DNA of 16,644 bases. Source: an uncultured Campylobacter sp. GTDB lineage: Bacteria > Campylobacterota > Campylobacteria > Campylobacterales > Campylobacteraceae. The stretch spans positions 1 to 16,644 of the forward strand of contig CAAHEJ010000114.1 of assembly GCA_900772495.1 (NCBI GenBank), read 5' to 3'. Below are positions 7,525 to 14,132 of the stretch, in pieces. A program made the translations under genes and the position numbers. The notes beneath the pieces were generated by a model that saw nothing but the letters and a program-made list of their open reading frames with translations, was not told where the DNA came from and did no database searches. Each line of letters opens with the position of its first letter. The stretch's first letter is position 1.

Positions 7525-8290
7525 TGATGAGCGCTTTCATCTCTTTAATCGCCCTTTCAAGCCCGACAAAAACGGCTCTTGCGACTATGCTTTGTCCTAT
7601 GTTTAGCTCGCAAATGCTTGAAATTTGGGCGATTTCCTTTGTGTTTTTATAGTTTAGTCCGTGTCCAGCGGCGATTTTTAGCCCTAAATTTAGCCCTAAA
7701 TTTGCTGAATTTCTTATGTTTTGAAGTTCTTTTTGTAAGCGGTTTTCAAGCTCTAAACGGCTTAAATCAAGCTCTTTGATTTTATAAGGCGTTTTTAAAA
7801 TGTTGGTAAAAAGGGCGTTGTGTAAGTTCGCGTAAGCCCCTGTGTGTAGCTCCACAAAGTCAGCACCCAAAGCCTTTGCCTTGTGAATGCTTGCTTCATC
7901 TGGGTTTATGAAAAGTGAAACTTCTATATCACAGCGTTTTAGAGTATCAATAGCCTTTTGAATGCCCTTATTTTCTAAATTCAGCCCACCCTCAGTGGTA
8001 AGCTCTGCGCGCTTTTCAGGCACGAGTGTTACGCGATTTGGGGCAAATTTACAAGCTAGGGCTATCATACTCTCATCACTAGCGCACTCTAAATTTACAA
8101 GGCATTTGCAAGAGTTTAATATATCTTGCAAGTCGTGTTCTTGGGCGTGTCGGCGGTCTTCTCTTATGTGGAGTGTGATTTGCTCGGCATTTTGCGCGAC
8201 AACAAAGGCAGCTTCCAGCACGCTAGGGTCATTTACTCGCCTAGCCTCTCTTAAAACAGCGATATGGTCGATATTTACTCCCAAAAGCAT
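7514..8290 (-). CDS. pdxJ: PdxJ, pyridoxine 5'-phosphate synthase
   Basis: 258 aa, normal for epsilonproteobacteria. It condenses 1-deoxyxylulose-5-P with 3-amino-2-oxopropyl phosphate (from the PdxA step) to pyridoxine 5'-phosphate; a TIM-barrel cytoplasmic enzyme. Motifs: LGVNIDHIAVLREARR (3-18), HIREDRRHAQ (41-50), NLECA with the catalytic-type Glu 69, PEKRAELTTEGGL (91-103), VELHTGAYA (146-154), AAGHGLNY with His 210, and ELNIGQSIVARAV (228-240). Starts at ATG 8290 with AAGGA at 8298-8302 and a TATAAT box at 8327-8332. It is first in a pdxJ-pdxA operon. A 4-residue tandem duplication (NLGL twice) lies just before AAGHG. Confidence 0.96.
   Translation of the reverse strand: MLLGVNIDHIAVLREARRVNDPSVLEAAFVVAQNAEQITLHIREDRRHAQEHDLQDILNSCKCLVNLECASDESMIALACKFAPNRVTLVPEKRAELTTEGGLNLENKGIQKAIDTLKRCDIEVSLFINPDEASIHKAKALGADFVELHTGAYANLHNALFTNILKTPYKIKELDLSRLELENRLQKELQNIRNSANLGLNLGLKIAAGHGLNYKNTKEIAQISSICELNIGQSIVARAVFVGLERAIKEMKALINAK
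7677..7700 (-). repeat. Tandem duplication of a 12-bp unit inside pdxJ
   Basis: TTTAGCCCTAAA occurs twice head to tail (7677-7688, 7689-7700). On the coding strand it gives NLGL-NLGL in PdxJ, about ten residues before the AAGHG active-site loop. It is in frame, so the enzyme stays intact. A copy of the AAATTCAGC word follows at 7704-7712. Copy number could vary by slippage. Confidence 0.75.
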
Positions 8291-8297
8291 AGCTTAA

Positions 8298-8353
8298 TCC
8301 TTAAATTGTGATGAATTTTTAGCAAAATTATACTGAAAATTCACTGAATTTTC
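8298..8353 (-). promoter_or_regulatory. pdxJ promoter with 19-bp dyad
   Basis: On the minus strand a perfect TATAAT (8332-8327) lies about 37 nt before the pdxJ ATG, followed by an AAGGA ribosome binding site (8302-8298). Directly upstream of the -10, at 8335-8353, is the perfect dyad GAAAATTCA-C-TGAATTTTC. It covers the usual spacer/-35 region, where a repressor or activator could bind. The -10 is convincing; the operator role of the dyad is inference. Confidence 0.6.
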
Positions 8354-8543
8354 TCTTTTTGCCTTAAAATTTGCCAAAATTTAAGCGTTTTTGAGCGCAA
8401 AATTTAAAAAATTTTTAAAAAATTTAAATTTTGTTGAGTCTTTTCAAAGTCCCATTTAACCGATGAATTTCACAAAAAATTCCTTGCTAACTTTGTCTTT
8501 TTATAAATTTTATGAAAAAATTTTGCTCAAAATTCAATTTTTA

Positions 8544-8552
8544 TGGTATAAT
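8544..8552 (+). promoter_or_regulatory. Extended -10 promoter of the ppiD-like/ftsA/ftsZ operon
   Basis: TGGTATAAT is a perfect extended -10 box. The DNA upstream carries repeated T-rich blocks about one helical turn apart (8494-8543) and no -35 box, which is the known style of Campylobacter sigma-70 promoters. Transcription should begin near 8558-8560, leaving a leader of about 115 nt before ATG 8674. The rest of the 383-nt gene-free stretch (8291-8673) is very AT-rich and holds the pdxJ promoter, this promoter and the leader structures. Confidence 0.7.
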
Positions 8553-8572
8553 GCGCCGTGAAGGTTTTATAA

Positions 8573-8611
8573 ATGTTAAGTTTTCCTAAGAAAATTTACA
8601 TTAGAGTTTGA
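8573..8611 (+). other. 12-codon upstream ORF in the division-operon leader
   Basis: An ATG at 8573, preceded by GAAGG with about 8 nt spacing, opens MLSFPKKIYIRV and stops at TGA 8609-8611, in the loop of the adjacent stem-loop. Translation of this peptide would bring ribosomes into the hairpin. There is no run of one regulatory amino acid as in a classic attenuation peptide, and no T tract after the hairpin, so a regulatory role is speculative. Confidence 0.25.
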
Positions 8612-8626
8612 ATTTTTAACTCTAAT
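8600..8626 (+). repeat. 9-bp stem-loop in the leader of the ftsA-ftsZ operon
   Basis: ATTAGAGTT (8600-8608) and AACTCTAAT (8618-8626) pair perfectly around a 9-nt loop. It lies about 40 nt downstream of the predicted transcription start and 47 nt before the first structural gene. No T run follows, so it is not a standard terminator; an mRNA stability element or protein-binding hairpin is possible. Confidence 0.5.
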
Positions 8627-8673
8627 TAAGGACTATTAGGATACAATATCATTTTACAATTTGGGGATGCAAA

Positions 8674-10200
8674 ATGATTACTTGGATGCAAAGACACAGA
8701 AAGTGGCTTGTCATAACGATTTGGGTAAGCACGATAGCTTTCGTGGGAGCTGGTTTTGTCGGCTGGGGAAGCTATGATTTCAACCTAAATCGCACTTCAT
8801 CAGTAGCCAAAGTGGGCGATGAAAAAGTCGGTTTTATGGAGTTTAATAACCGATTTTCGCAGCTTTTTGATTACTATCAGCAGATAAGCAACGGCACGCT
8901 CACCGAGCAGCAAGCAAGAGAGCAAGGGCTTGACGCGCTAGCTTTACAGACTTTGATAGACGATAAGTTGCTGATAAATTTCGCCAAAGAGCTTGGCATA
9001 GGCGCTAGCGAAGATGAAATCATCAGCGTTTTAATCACAGACAAAGAATTCGCCGATGAGAGCGGGAATTTCGACAAAGAAATTTACTACAAACTGCTCG
9101 CTCAAAACAACATTGACGCTAAGGATTACGAGCAGATGATAAACGACAGAATCGTGCTTGGCAAATTCAGCCTGCTTTTCAACCTGCCTGTGCGTGAAAA
9201 AGAGCTTCAAATGCTTGCGTCAAATTTCTTTATGCAAGATGTTTTGAGCATCGAGCTTGTAAAAGCGGACAAAAACACTAGCTCACAAGTCGATGAAAAG
9301 GCACTTAACGAGCTGTGGCAAAAGTATAAAGAAGAGTTTAAAACGCAAAAAAGCTATGAAATTTCGACTTATTTTTTGCCCGCCCAAAAGGCTAGCAAAC
9401 TTGATGAAAAGGCTTTGAAAGAATTTTACGAAAAAAACAAGCAAAATTATAAGGATTTTAACGGCAAAATTCTAGCTTATGATGATGTGGCGAACGAAGT
9501 GGCTGAAAACTACGCCTTAGAGACGATAAAAGCGCAGGCAAACAAGGCGTATTTGGCTTTGAGTAAAAAAGAGCTTGAATTTCAGCAGGATTTAAAGTTG
9601 GGCGATGATGATGTGTATTATCCTACCGAGCTTTTAAACTCTGGCAAGGCAGGGGCTGTGCTGAAACCCTTTGTTTTCGAGCAAGACGGGCAAAAAGGCT
9701 ATATGATAGTGCGGATAAACGCCGTAAATCCCGTGCGTGCGAAGACTTTTGAAGAAGCAAGGGCTGAAATTTTGCCACTTTACAAGCTGCAAACACAAAA
9801 AGAAGCCCTAGCGCAAAAGGCTAGCAAGGCTTTGGTGAATTTCAAGGGCAAAAATATCGGCTCAGTGAGTAGAGACAGCACGCGAAATGACAAGCTAGTC
9901 GATGAAAAGCTGATGAGCGATGCTGAATTTGCCTTCTTTTTGATGAATGTCTTTAACGCAAACGACAGCAAGGGCTTTGTGCTTTTTGATGATAAAGCCG
10001 TGCTTTATGGTATAAATGGACAAAAATTATTTAACGCCACAAAGGCGCAACAATATAAAGAAACTTTAACGCAAAATGTCAAAAACATTAAGGCAAACGA
10101 GATAAAAAAAGAGCTATTAGAGCGCTTACGCAAAAAATTCGCCGTAGAAATTTACTATGAAATGGCAAAAGCGACAAATGTTAATACGGGAGTGCGGTAA
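8674..10200 (+). CDS. SurA_N/PpiD-like membrane-anchored periplasmic chaperone
   Basis: 508 aa. The N-terminus (MITWMQRHRKW, then a hydrophobic segment at about 11-32) is a PpiD-type signal anchor: one membrane helix with the rest in the periplasm. Residues about 40-190 resemble the SurA N-terminal chaperone domain (VAKVGDEKVGFMEFNNRF, LQTLIDDKLLINFAKELG, FDKEIYYKLLAQNNI, MINDRIVLGKF). The remainder is charged and helical, and I see no clear parvulin active-site motif, so chaperone activity is more likely than prolyl isomerase activity. From memory the same gene type precedes ftsA in C. jejuni (Cj0694). ATG 8674 has GGGG at 8663-8666 as ribosome binding site. It is the first gene of the operon and 33 nt upstream of ftsA. 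Confidence 0.85.
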   Translation: MITWMQRHRKWLVITIWVSTIAFVGAGFVGWGSYDFNLNRTSSVAKVGDEKVGFMEFNNRFSQLFDYYQQISNGTLTEQQAREQGLDALALQTLIDDKLLINFAKELGIGASEDEIISVLITDKEFADESGNFDKEIYYKLLAQNNIDAKDYEQMINDRIVLGKFSLLFNLPVREKELQMLASNFFMQDVLSIELVKADKNTSSQVDEKALNELWQKYKEEFKTQKSYEISTYFLPAQKASKLDEKALKEFYEKNKQNYKDFNGKILAYDDVANEVAENYALETIKAQANKAYLALSKKELEFQQDLKLGDDDVYYPTELLNSGKAGAVLKPFVFEQDGQKGYMIVRINAVNPVRAKTFEEARAEILPLYKLQTQKEALAQKASKALVNFKGKNIGSVSRDSTRNDKLVDEKLMSDAEFAFFLMNVFNANDSKGFVLFDDKAVLYGINGQKLFNATKAQQYKETLTQNVKNIKANEIKKELLERLRKKFAVEIYYEMAKATNVNTGVR

Positions 10201-10201
10201 A

Positions 10202-10237
10202 ATGGCGTTGTTAAAAGTAGCAAGGATAACACAATGA
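10202..10237 (+). other. 11-codon mini-ORF bridging to ftsA
   Basis: An ATG at 10202, right after the chaperone stop, reads MALLKVARITQ and ends in a TGA overlapping the ftsA ATG (ATGA, 10234-10237). A GGGAG lies about 9 nt before it. ftsA also has its own AAGGA (10222-10226), so the mini-ORF is not needed for initiation but could couple translation. A chance frame is quite possible. Confidence 0.2.
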
Positions 10238-11586
10238 ATATACTAGGTATCGACCTTGGCTCAACGCAAACTTGCGCTGTTTTGGCTCAAACGGGCGAAG
10301 ATGGATTTAAAATCATCGGCTATGGCAAAACCAAAACGCAAGGTATTAAAAAAGGCGCTATCATCGATATGACACTTGCGGCAAAGTCCATAGAACGCGC
10401 TGTGCTAAATGTCGAAGTAATGTCAGGTGTAAAACGATATGATAAAATAGTCGTTTCGATTTCTGGGGCTTATACAAAGGGCATAAATTCACAAGGCGTT
10501 GTGAATGTCAATAGCGAGATAAGCATACAAGAAATTCGCCGTGCCGTAGCCCTTGCCGAACATAACGCGAGCGTGCCAAATGATTATGAGGCGATTCAAA
10601 TTTTGCCTTATAGTTTTCAAGTTAATGACACGGATTGCGTTATCGATCCCTTAGGAATGAATGCCAAAAGGCTTGTTGTGCAAGCGCATATCGTTATCGC
10701 TAAAAAATCAGATATTAAAAACCTTAAAAAAGTCGTGGAGTTAGCGGGCTTTGCCGCTGATAATCTCGTGCTTTCAGGCTACGCCTCAGCCATTGCTTGT
10801 TTGAGCGACAGCGAAAAAGAGCTTGGCGCGATACTCATCGATATGGGCGGTGGAATTTGCGATATAGTTGTATATATGGGGAATTCTATACATTTTCAAA
10901 ACCGCTTCCCTATCGGCTCGTCAAATATCACCTCTGATTTAGCTCAAACCTTGCATACACCACTCAATGAAGCCGAAGAAATCAAACTTAACTGGGCGAC
11001 TTTGGGCGAGGCGGGAAGCTTAGTGCAAGTGCCGACTATGGGCGATGAGCGCAAAATGCGTGAATACGCCACAGAAGTGGTATCTGACATTATTTACGCG
11101 CGTGTCAATGAAACCTTACTCGCGCTTGCGGACTGGATAAGTGCTGAAAATGCAACCAAAAACGCGGGTGCTGGCGTGATTTTAACGGGCGGTTTTGTAA
11201 AGCTAGCTCGCTTTGATGAAGTAGCAGTAGCCGCATTTGGCGACAAATCCACACGCATAGCAAGTGCAAAAGATGGCATAATATCAAATTTTACAGAAGT
11301 TTTTGACCCTGAAAACAGCTGTGCCATAGGGCTTTGCTTGTATGAGGCTGGATTTTTTACGCCGTATGAGATTGATTCGAGCAAAAAATTGAGATTTAAG
11401 GGCGAGGAATTTGAGTTAAGTTCCAAGCCAACTTTCACACCAATAGGAGGGGATGATGATGAAAGTGATGAAGAAGAAAATTCAAGGACTGAGGTGGCGC
11501 ACGAAATGTCAAATTTCGATACGCAAAAAGAAAAAAAGCGAGGCGTTGTCGCTCGCTTGTGGGACAAACTTACCAATCAATTTTGA
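10234..11586 (+). CDS. ftsA: FtsA, actin-like cell division protein
   Basis: 450 aa. FtsA polymerises at the inner face of the membrane, anchors FtsZ and recruits later divisome proteins. Actin-fold ATPase motifs: phosphate 1 LGIDLGSTQTCAV (4-16), VVSISGAY (73-80), the conserved DYEAIQILPYSFQVND (117-132), phosphate 2 LIDMGGGICDIVVY (201-214) and the adenosine motif GVILTGGFVKL (314-324). The linker after about 385 has an acidic run (GGDDDESDEEE, 405-415). The protein ends in an amphipathic helix, RGVVARLWDKLTNQF, typical of the FtsA membrane-targeting sequence. ATG 10234 has AAGGA at 10222-10226. It is 15 nt upstream of ftsZ. Its 3' end also contains a strong AGGAGG that could start a second, out-of-frame product. 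Confidence 0.97.
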   Translation: MNILGIDLGSTQTCAVLAQTGEDGFKIIGYGKTKTQGIKKGAIIDMTLAAKSIERAVLNVEVMSGVKRYDKIVVSISGAYTKGINSQGVVNVNSEISIQEIRRAVALAEHNASVPNDYEAIQILPYSFQVNDTDCVIDPLGMNAKRLVVQAHIVIAKKSDIKNLKKVVELAGFAADNLVLSGYASAIACLSDSEKELGAILIDMGGGICDIVVYMGNSIHFQNRFPIGSSNITSDLAQTLHTPLNEAEEIKLNWATLGEAGSLVQVPTMGDERKMREYATEVVSDIIYARVNETLLALADWISAENATKNAGAGVILTGGFVKLARFDEVAVAAFGDKSTRIASAKDGIISNFTEVFDPENSCAIGLCLYEAGFFTPYEIDSSKKLRFKGEEFELSSKPTFTPIGGDDDESDEEENSRTEVAHEMSNFDTQKEKKRGVVARLWDKLTNQF

Positions 11587-11602
11587 GGAAAGGAGTATAT
11601 AA
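11445..11602 (+). other. Out-of-frame ORF nested in the ftsA 3' end, with perfect AGGAGG and stop on the ftsZ start
   Basis: AGGAGG (11445-11450) precedes three consecutive ATGs (11453, 11456, 11459) in the +1 frame of ftsA; the third is 8 nt from the AGGAGG, an ideal spacing. The frame runs to TAA 11600-11602, which overlaps the ftsZ ATG as TAATG. The product would be 47-49 aa, very basic at its N-terminal half (MKVMKKKIQGLRWR...) and ending NFEERSI. It matches no family I know. It may be a translational-coupling device for ftsZ, a small protein, or a by-product of the FtsA codons for IGGDDD. Confidence 0.3.
11589..11595 (+). promoter_or_regulatory. Strong ribosome binding site of ftsZ
   Basis: AAAGGAG six nt before ATG 11602. 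It is the strongest ribosome binding site directly ahead of an annotated gene in the window, in keeping with the high FtsZ level relative to FtsA. Confidence 0.85.
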
Positions 11603-12765
11603 TGAACGAATTTACCGTTGAAGAAGCCAAACACACTAAGGGCGCAAAGATAAAAATCATCGGTTGTGGCGGTGGTGGTGGCAACACTATCAATCATATG
11701 ATAAAAGAGGGTTTGAGCGAGCTTGACTTAATCGTTACAAACACAGATGCCAAAGCCTTAAACAACTCATTAGCAAAGACTAAAATTCAGCTTGGCGAAA
11801 AGACGACAAGGGGCTTAGGTGCTGGTGGCAACCCTCAAATGGGTGCAGAAAGCGCGAAAGAAAACTACGAGGAGCTTAAAGCTGCCTTAGAGCAAAGCGA
11901 CATTGTTTTCATCGCCTCAGGACTTGGCGGTGGCACAGGCACAGGTGCTACGCCCATAGTTGCACAAGCTGCCAAAGAAGTGGGTGCTTTGACCGTTTCT
12001 GTGGTAACTATGCCGTTTAATTTTGAAGGTAAGACGCGTAAAAAGATAGCTGAGGCTGGACTTAGTGAGCTTAAAAAAGAAAGCGACTCTATCCTTGTCA
12101 TACAAAATGAAAAACTCATAAGCCTTATGGACAAAAGTGCAAGTGCTACTGATGCGTATAAGCTTGTTGATGACATTTTGGGGCGAGCGGTAAAGGGAAT
12201 GGTATCCATACTCTTAGAAAACAGCCAAATCAATGTCGATTTTGCCGATATTAAAGCCATTATGAGCCACAGAGGGCTTGCTCTAATGGGTATGGGCGAG
12301 GCAAAGGGCGCAAATGCGGCTATGCAAGCACTTGAAAACGCGTTAGAATCGCCATTGCTTGAAGATTTAGACATCAAAAACGCCAAGGGCGTTATCGTGC
12401 ATTTCAAACATCATCCGAATTTCCCATTTTTGCAAATCACCGAAGTGGGTAATTATATCCAAGATATGCTTACTGATGATGTGGCGTTTAAATATGGCGA
12501 AAGCAACAACGAAGAGATGGACGGGGACAAAATCGAAATCACCATCATCGCCACAGGTTTTGACTATCAAAACGAAAGCAAAAACAACCAAAAAGGCGTA
12601 GTGGATAATGGCATAGCCACAAGATTGCTTCAAAAAACAGGCACTGATGATGAAGAAGAGCTTATCAAGGTGCTTGAAACGGCAACCGTTGGGCGTAGGC
12701 AAAAAGACAAAGAAAAACTTATCGATATTGATGCGCCAGCCATTTGGCGTAATCAAATGGACTAA
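11602..12765 (+). CDS. ftsZ: FtsZ, tubulin-like GTPase of the division ring
   Basis: 387 aa. FtsZ forms the cytoplasmic Z ring that organises septal wall synthesis. GTP-binding motifs: IIGCGGGGGNTINHM (19-33), VTNTDAKAL (45-53), the tubulin signature GLGGGTGTGATPIVA (108-122), and MPFNFEGKTRKKIAEAG (137-153). The T7 synergy loop NVDFADIKAIM (211-221) supplies the aspartates (213, 216) for catalysis in the neighbouring subunit. After a variable linker (about 320-370) the conserved C-terminal peptide IDIDAPAIWRNQMD should bind FtsA. It is last in the operon. Its stop codon (12763-12765) is followed at once by a terminator and overlaps the stop codon of the convergent HIT gene. Confidence 0.98.
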   Translation: MNEFTVEEAKHTKGAKIKIIGCGGGGGNTINHMIKEGLSELDLIVTNTDAKALNNSLAKTKIQLGEKTTRGLGAGGNPQMGAESAKENYEELKAALEQSDIVFIASGLGGGTGTGATPIVAQAAKEVGALTVSVVTMPFNFEGKTRKKIAEAGLSELKKESDSILVIQNEKLISLMDKSASATDAYKLVDDILGRAVKGMVSILLENSQINVDFADIKAIMSHRGLALMGMGEAKGANAAMQALENALESPLLEDLDIKNAKGVIVHFKHHPNFPFLQITEVGNYIQDMLTDDVAFKYGESNNEEMDGDKIEITIIATGFDYQNESKNNQKGVVDNGIATRLLQKTGTDDEEELIKVLETATVGRRQKDKEKLIDIDAPAIWRNQMD

Positions 12766-13289
12766 AAAGAAGCGGAGTGTTCCGCTTCTTTTTTTTCTTT
12801 CTCCTCTAAAACGCTTTGAAATTCAATGCGTAGCTCCTCATAAACCTTGCGTAAATCCTTACCACACACGCGTGTGTTGGCTATGGTGCTGATGAAATTC
12901 GTATCTCCATTCCATCGTGGCACGAGATGATAATGGCAATGCTTTGCTATGCCAGCTCCTGCTTGCTCGCCCAAATTCATACCGATATTTACGCCTCTTG
13001 CGCCGATTTTGTTTTTCAGCACGCGCACGCCCTCACGCACAAAAAAGCTCATTTCCTCCCAAATTTCAGTATCTAATTTTTCGATATTTTCCTCGTGTAT
13101 GTAAGGCACCACCATAAAATGCCCGGGCGAGTAAGGATATAAATTCATAATCCCAAAGCAAAATTTCGCCCGAAAAATCACGCCCAAACGCGTGTCATTC
13201 GCGCTTCCGCTCAAACAAAATGGGCATTCATCTTTGTCCTTATCCTTGCTAAAATACTTTTCTCGCCACGGCGCGTAAAGGTGTTGCAT
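12762..13289 (-). CDS. HIT-family nucleotide hydrolase/transferase (Ap4A phosphorylase-like)
   Basis: 175 aa. The histidine triad is HCHYHLVPRW (117-126), i.e. HxHxHxxPR, followed by NGDTNFI. That pattern is seen in Fhit/APA2-type HIT enzymes that split diadenosine polyphosphates or nucleotide phosphoramidates. YAPWREKYFSK at 5-15 and CPFC (22-25, possible zinc site) are typical of the bacterial branch; FGIMNLYPYSPGHFMVVPY (45-63) is the nucleotide-binding strand. The exact substrate cannot be read from sequence. The start ATG abuts the trpC stop (TAAATG) with AAAGGA at 13295-13300. The C-terminal residues after about 165 (KKEAEHSASF) are encoded by the terminator hairpin and look like an added tail. 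Confidence 0.9.
   Translation of the reverse strand: MQHLYAPWREKYFSKDKDKDECPFCLSGSANDTRLGVIFRAKFCFGIMNLYPYSPGHFMVVPYIHEENIEKLDTEIWEEMSFFVREGVRVLKNKIGARGVNIGMNLGEQAGAGIAKHCHYHLVPRWNGDTNFISTIANTRVCGKDLRKVYEELRIEFQSVLEEKEKKEAEHSASF
12764..12796 (+). terminator. Bidirectional intrinsic terminator shared by ftsZ and the HIT gene
   Basis: AAAAAGAAGCGGA (12764-12776) pairs with TCCGCTTCTTTTT (12781-12793) around a GTGT loop. The stem has a GC-rich core, 8 T's (12789-12796) follow on the plus strand and 5 T's on the minus strand, so it can work both ways. It starts in the ftsZ stop codon and lies wholly inside the coding sequence of the HIT gene. Confidence 0.9.
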
Positions 13290-14132
13290 TTATATCCTTT
13301 CTATCAAATTCCGCAAAGCTGCGCTCTCATCGCTTTGGCGCATTAGGTATTCGCCCACCAAGAACGCATCAACGCCAAGTGCGTCTAAATTTAACATTGT
13401 GCTTTTATCATCTAGCCCGCTTTCAGCCACGATGAGAGCGTCCTTTGGCATTTTAGGTATTAGCCTTTCACAAAGCTTTAAATCCATAGAAAAATCATTC
13501 AAATCCCTATGATTAACCCCGATGATTTGCACTCCTGCAAACACTGCTTTTTCTAAATCCTCTTCGCTGTGAATTTCACACAAAATTTCAAGCTGTAAAT
13601 TTTTGGCAAATTCTACAAGCTTTAAAAGCTCTTCTTTGTCAAACATTCGAGCAATAAGCAAAATAAAATCCGCACCATTTGCAAGGCTTTGTAAAATTTG
13701 ATACTCATCAAAGATAAAATCCTTTCGCAAAAGCGGAATTTGCGCATTTTGCGCTGAATTTTGACTTTTTGAATTCTGTGCGTTTTGAAATTCATCGCTT
13801 ATATCACGCAAAAAGGTTAAATCCCCTTGAAAGTAATGTCTTTCAGTCAGCACCGAAATCGCCGCCGCGCCATTTTGCGCGTAATTTGTGGCTATTTTTA
13901 AAGGCGCAAAATTCGCCCTAATAACGCCCTTGCTAGGGCTTGCTTTTTTTACCTCAGCGATGATATTAAGCTTTTTGGTGTTTTTGCGTAAATTTTCGCG
14001 CACTTTTTGCGGATTTCGCGCCTTAAATTTAGCATTTTGCTCCGCTTTTTGCTCTATTATGGTAAAAGGAATTTCGCTTTGAACGCGCTTTAAATCCGCC
14101 TTGCATTTGGCGAAAATTTCATCTAATATCAC
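13290..14132 (-). CDS. trpC: TrpC, indole-3-glycerol-phosphate synthase
   Basis: 280 aa. It converts carboxyphenylaminodeoxyribulose-5-P to indole-3-glycerol phosphate in tryptophan synthesis; a TIM barrel. Catalytic residues are recognisable: E60 and K62 in IIAEVKKASPSKGVI, K137 in LLRKDFI, E186 in ILCEIHS, N207 in GVNHRDL, and E237-S238 in VAESG. An N/S/Q-rich low-complexity insertion (about 117-131) precedes the LLRKDF strand. I chose GTG 14132 as start: it overlaps the upstream lipoprotein stop as GTGA, has GGAG 7 nt upstream, and gives the usual MILDEIF N-terminus. An ATG at 14153 would add seven residues and lies inside the upstream gene. It stands in an operon with no other trp gene in this window. 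Confidence 0.95.
   Translation of the reverse strand: MILDEIFAKCKADLKRVQSEIPFTIIEQKAEQNAKFKARNPQKVRENLRKNTKKLNIIAEVKKASPSKGVIRANFAPLKIATNYAQNGAAAISVLTERHYFQGDLTFLRDISDEFQNAQNSKSQNSAQNAQIPLLRKDFIFDEYQILQSLANGADFILLIARMFDKEELLKLVEFAKNLQLEILCEIHSEEDLEKAVFAGVQIIGVNHRDLNDFSMDLKLCERLIPKMPKDALIVAESGLDDKSTMLNLDALGVDAFLVGEYLMRQSDESAALRNLIERI

Noticed and set aside
8398..8435. AAATTT-rich near-palindrome in the divergent region as a replication or protein-binding site
   Set aside because: Pairing is imperfect and such A/T words are everywhere in this DNA. No DnaA-box cluster was seen, so it is treated as AT-rich promoter context.
11598..11603. TATAAT overlapping the ftsZ start
   Set aside because: It arises from the AAAGGAGTATATAATG initiation region. 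A transcript from it would start inside ftsZ, so it is unlikely to be a useful promoter.
11094..12407. Long antisense frames opposite ftsA (11094-11576) and ftsZ (11865-12407)
   Set aside because: They lie opposite strongly conserved FtsA and FtsZ cores, are Ser/Ala-rich shadow translations, and lack initiation signals.
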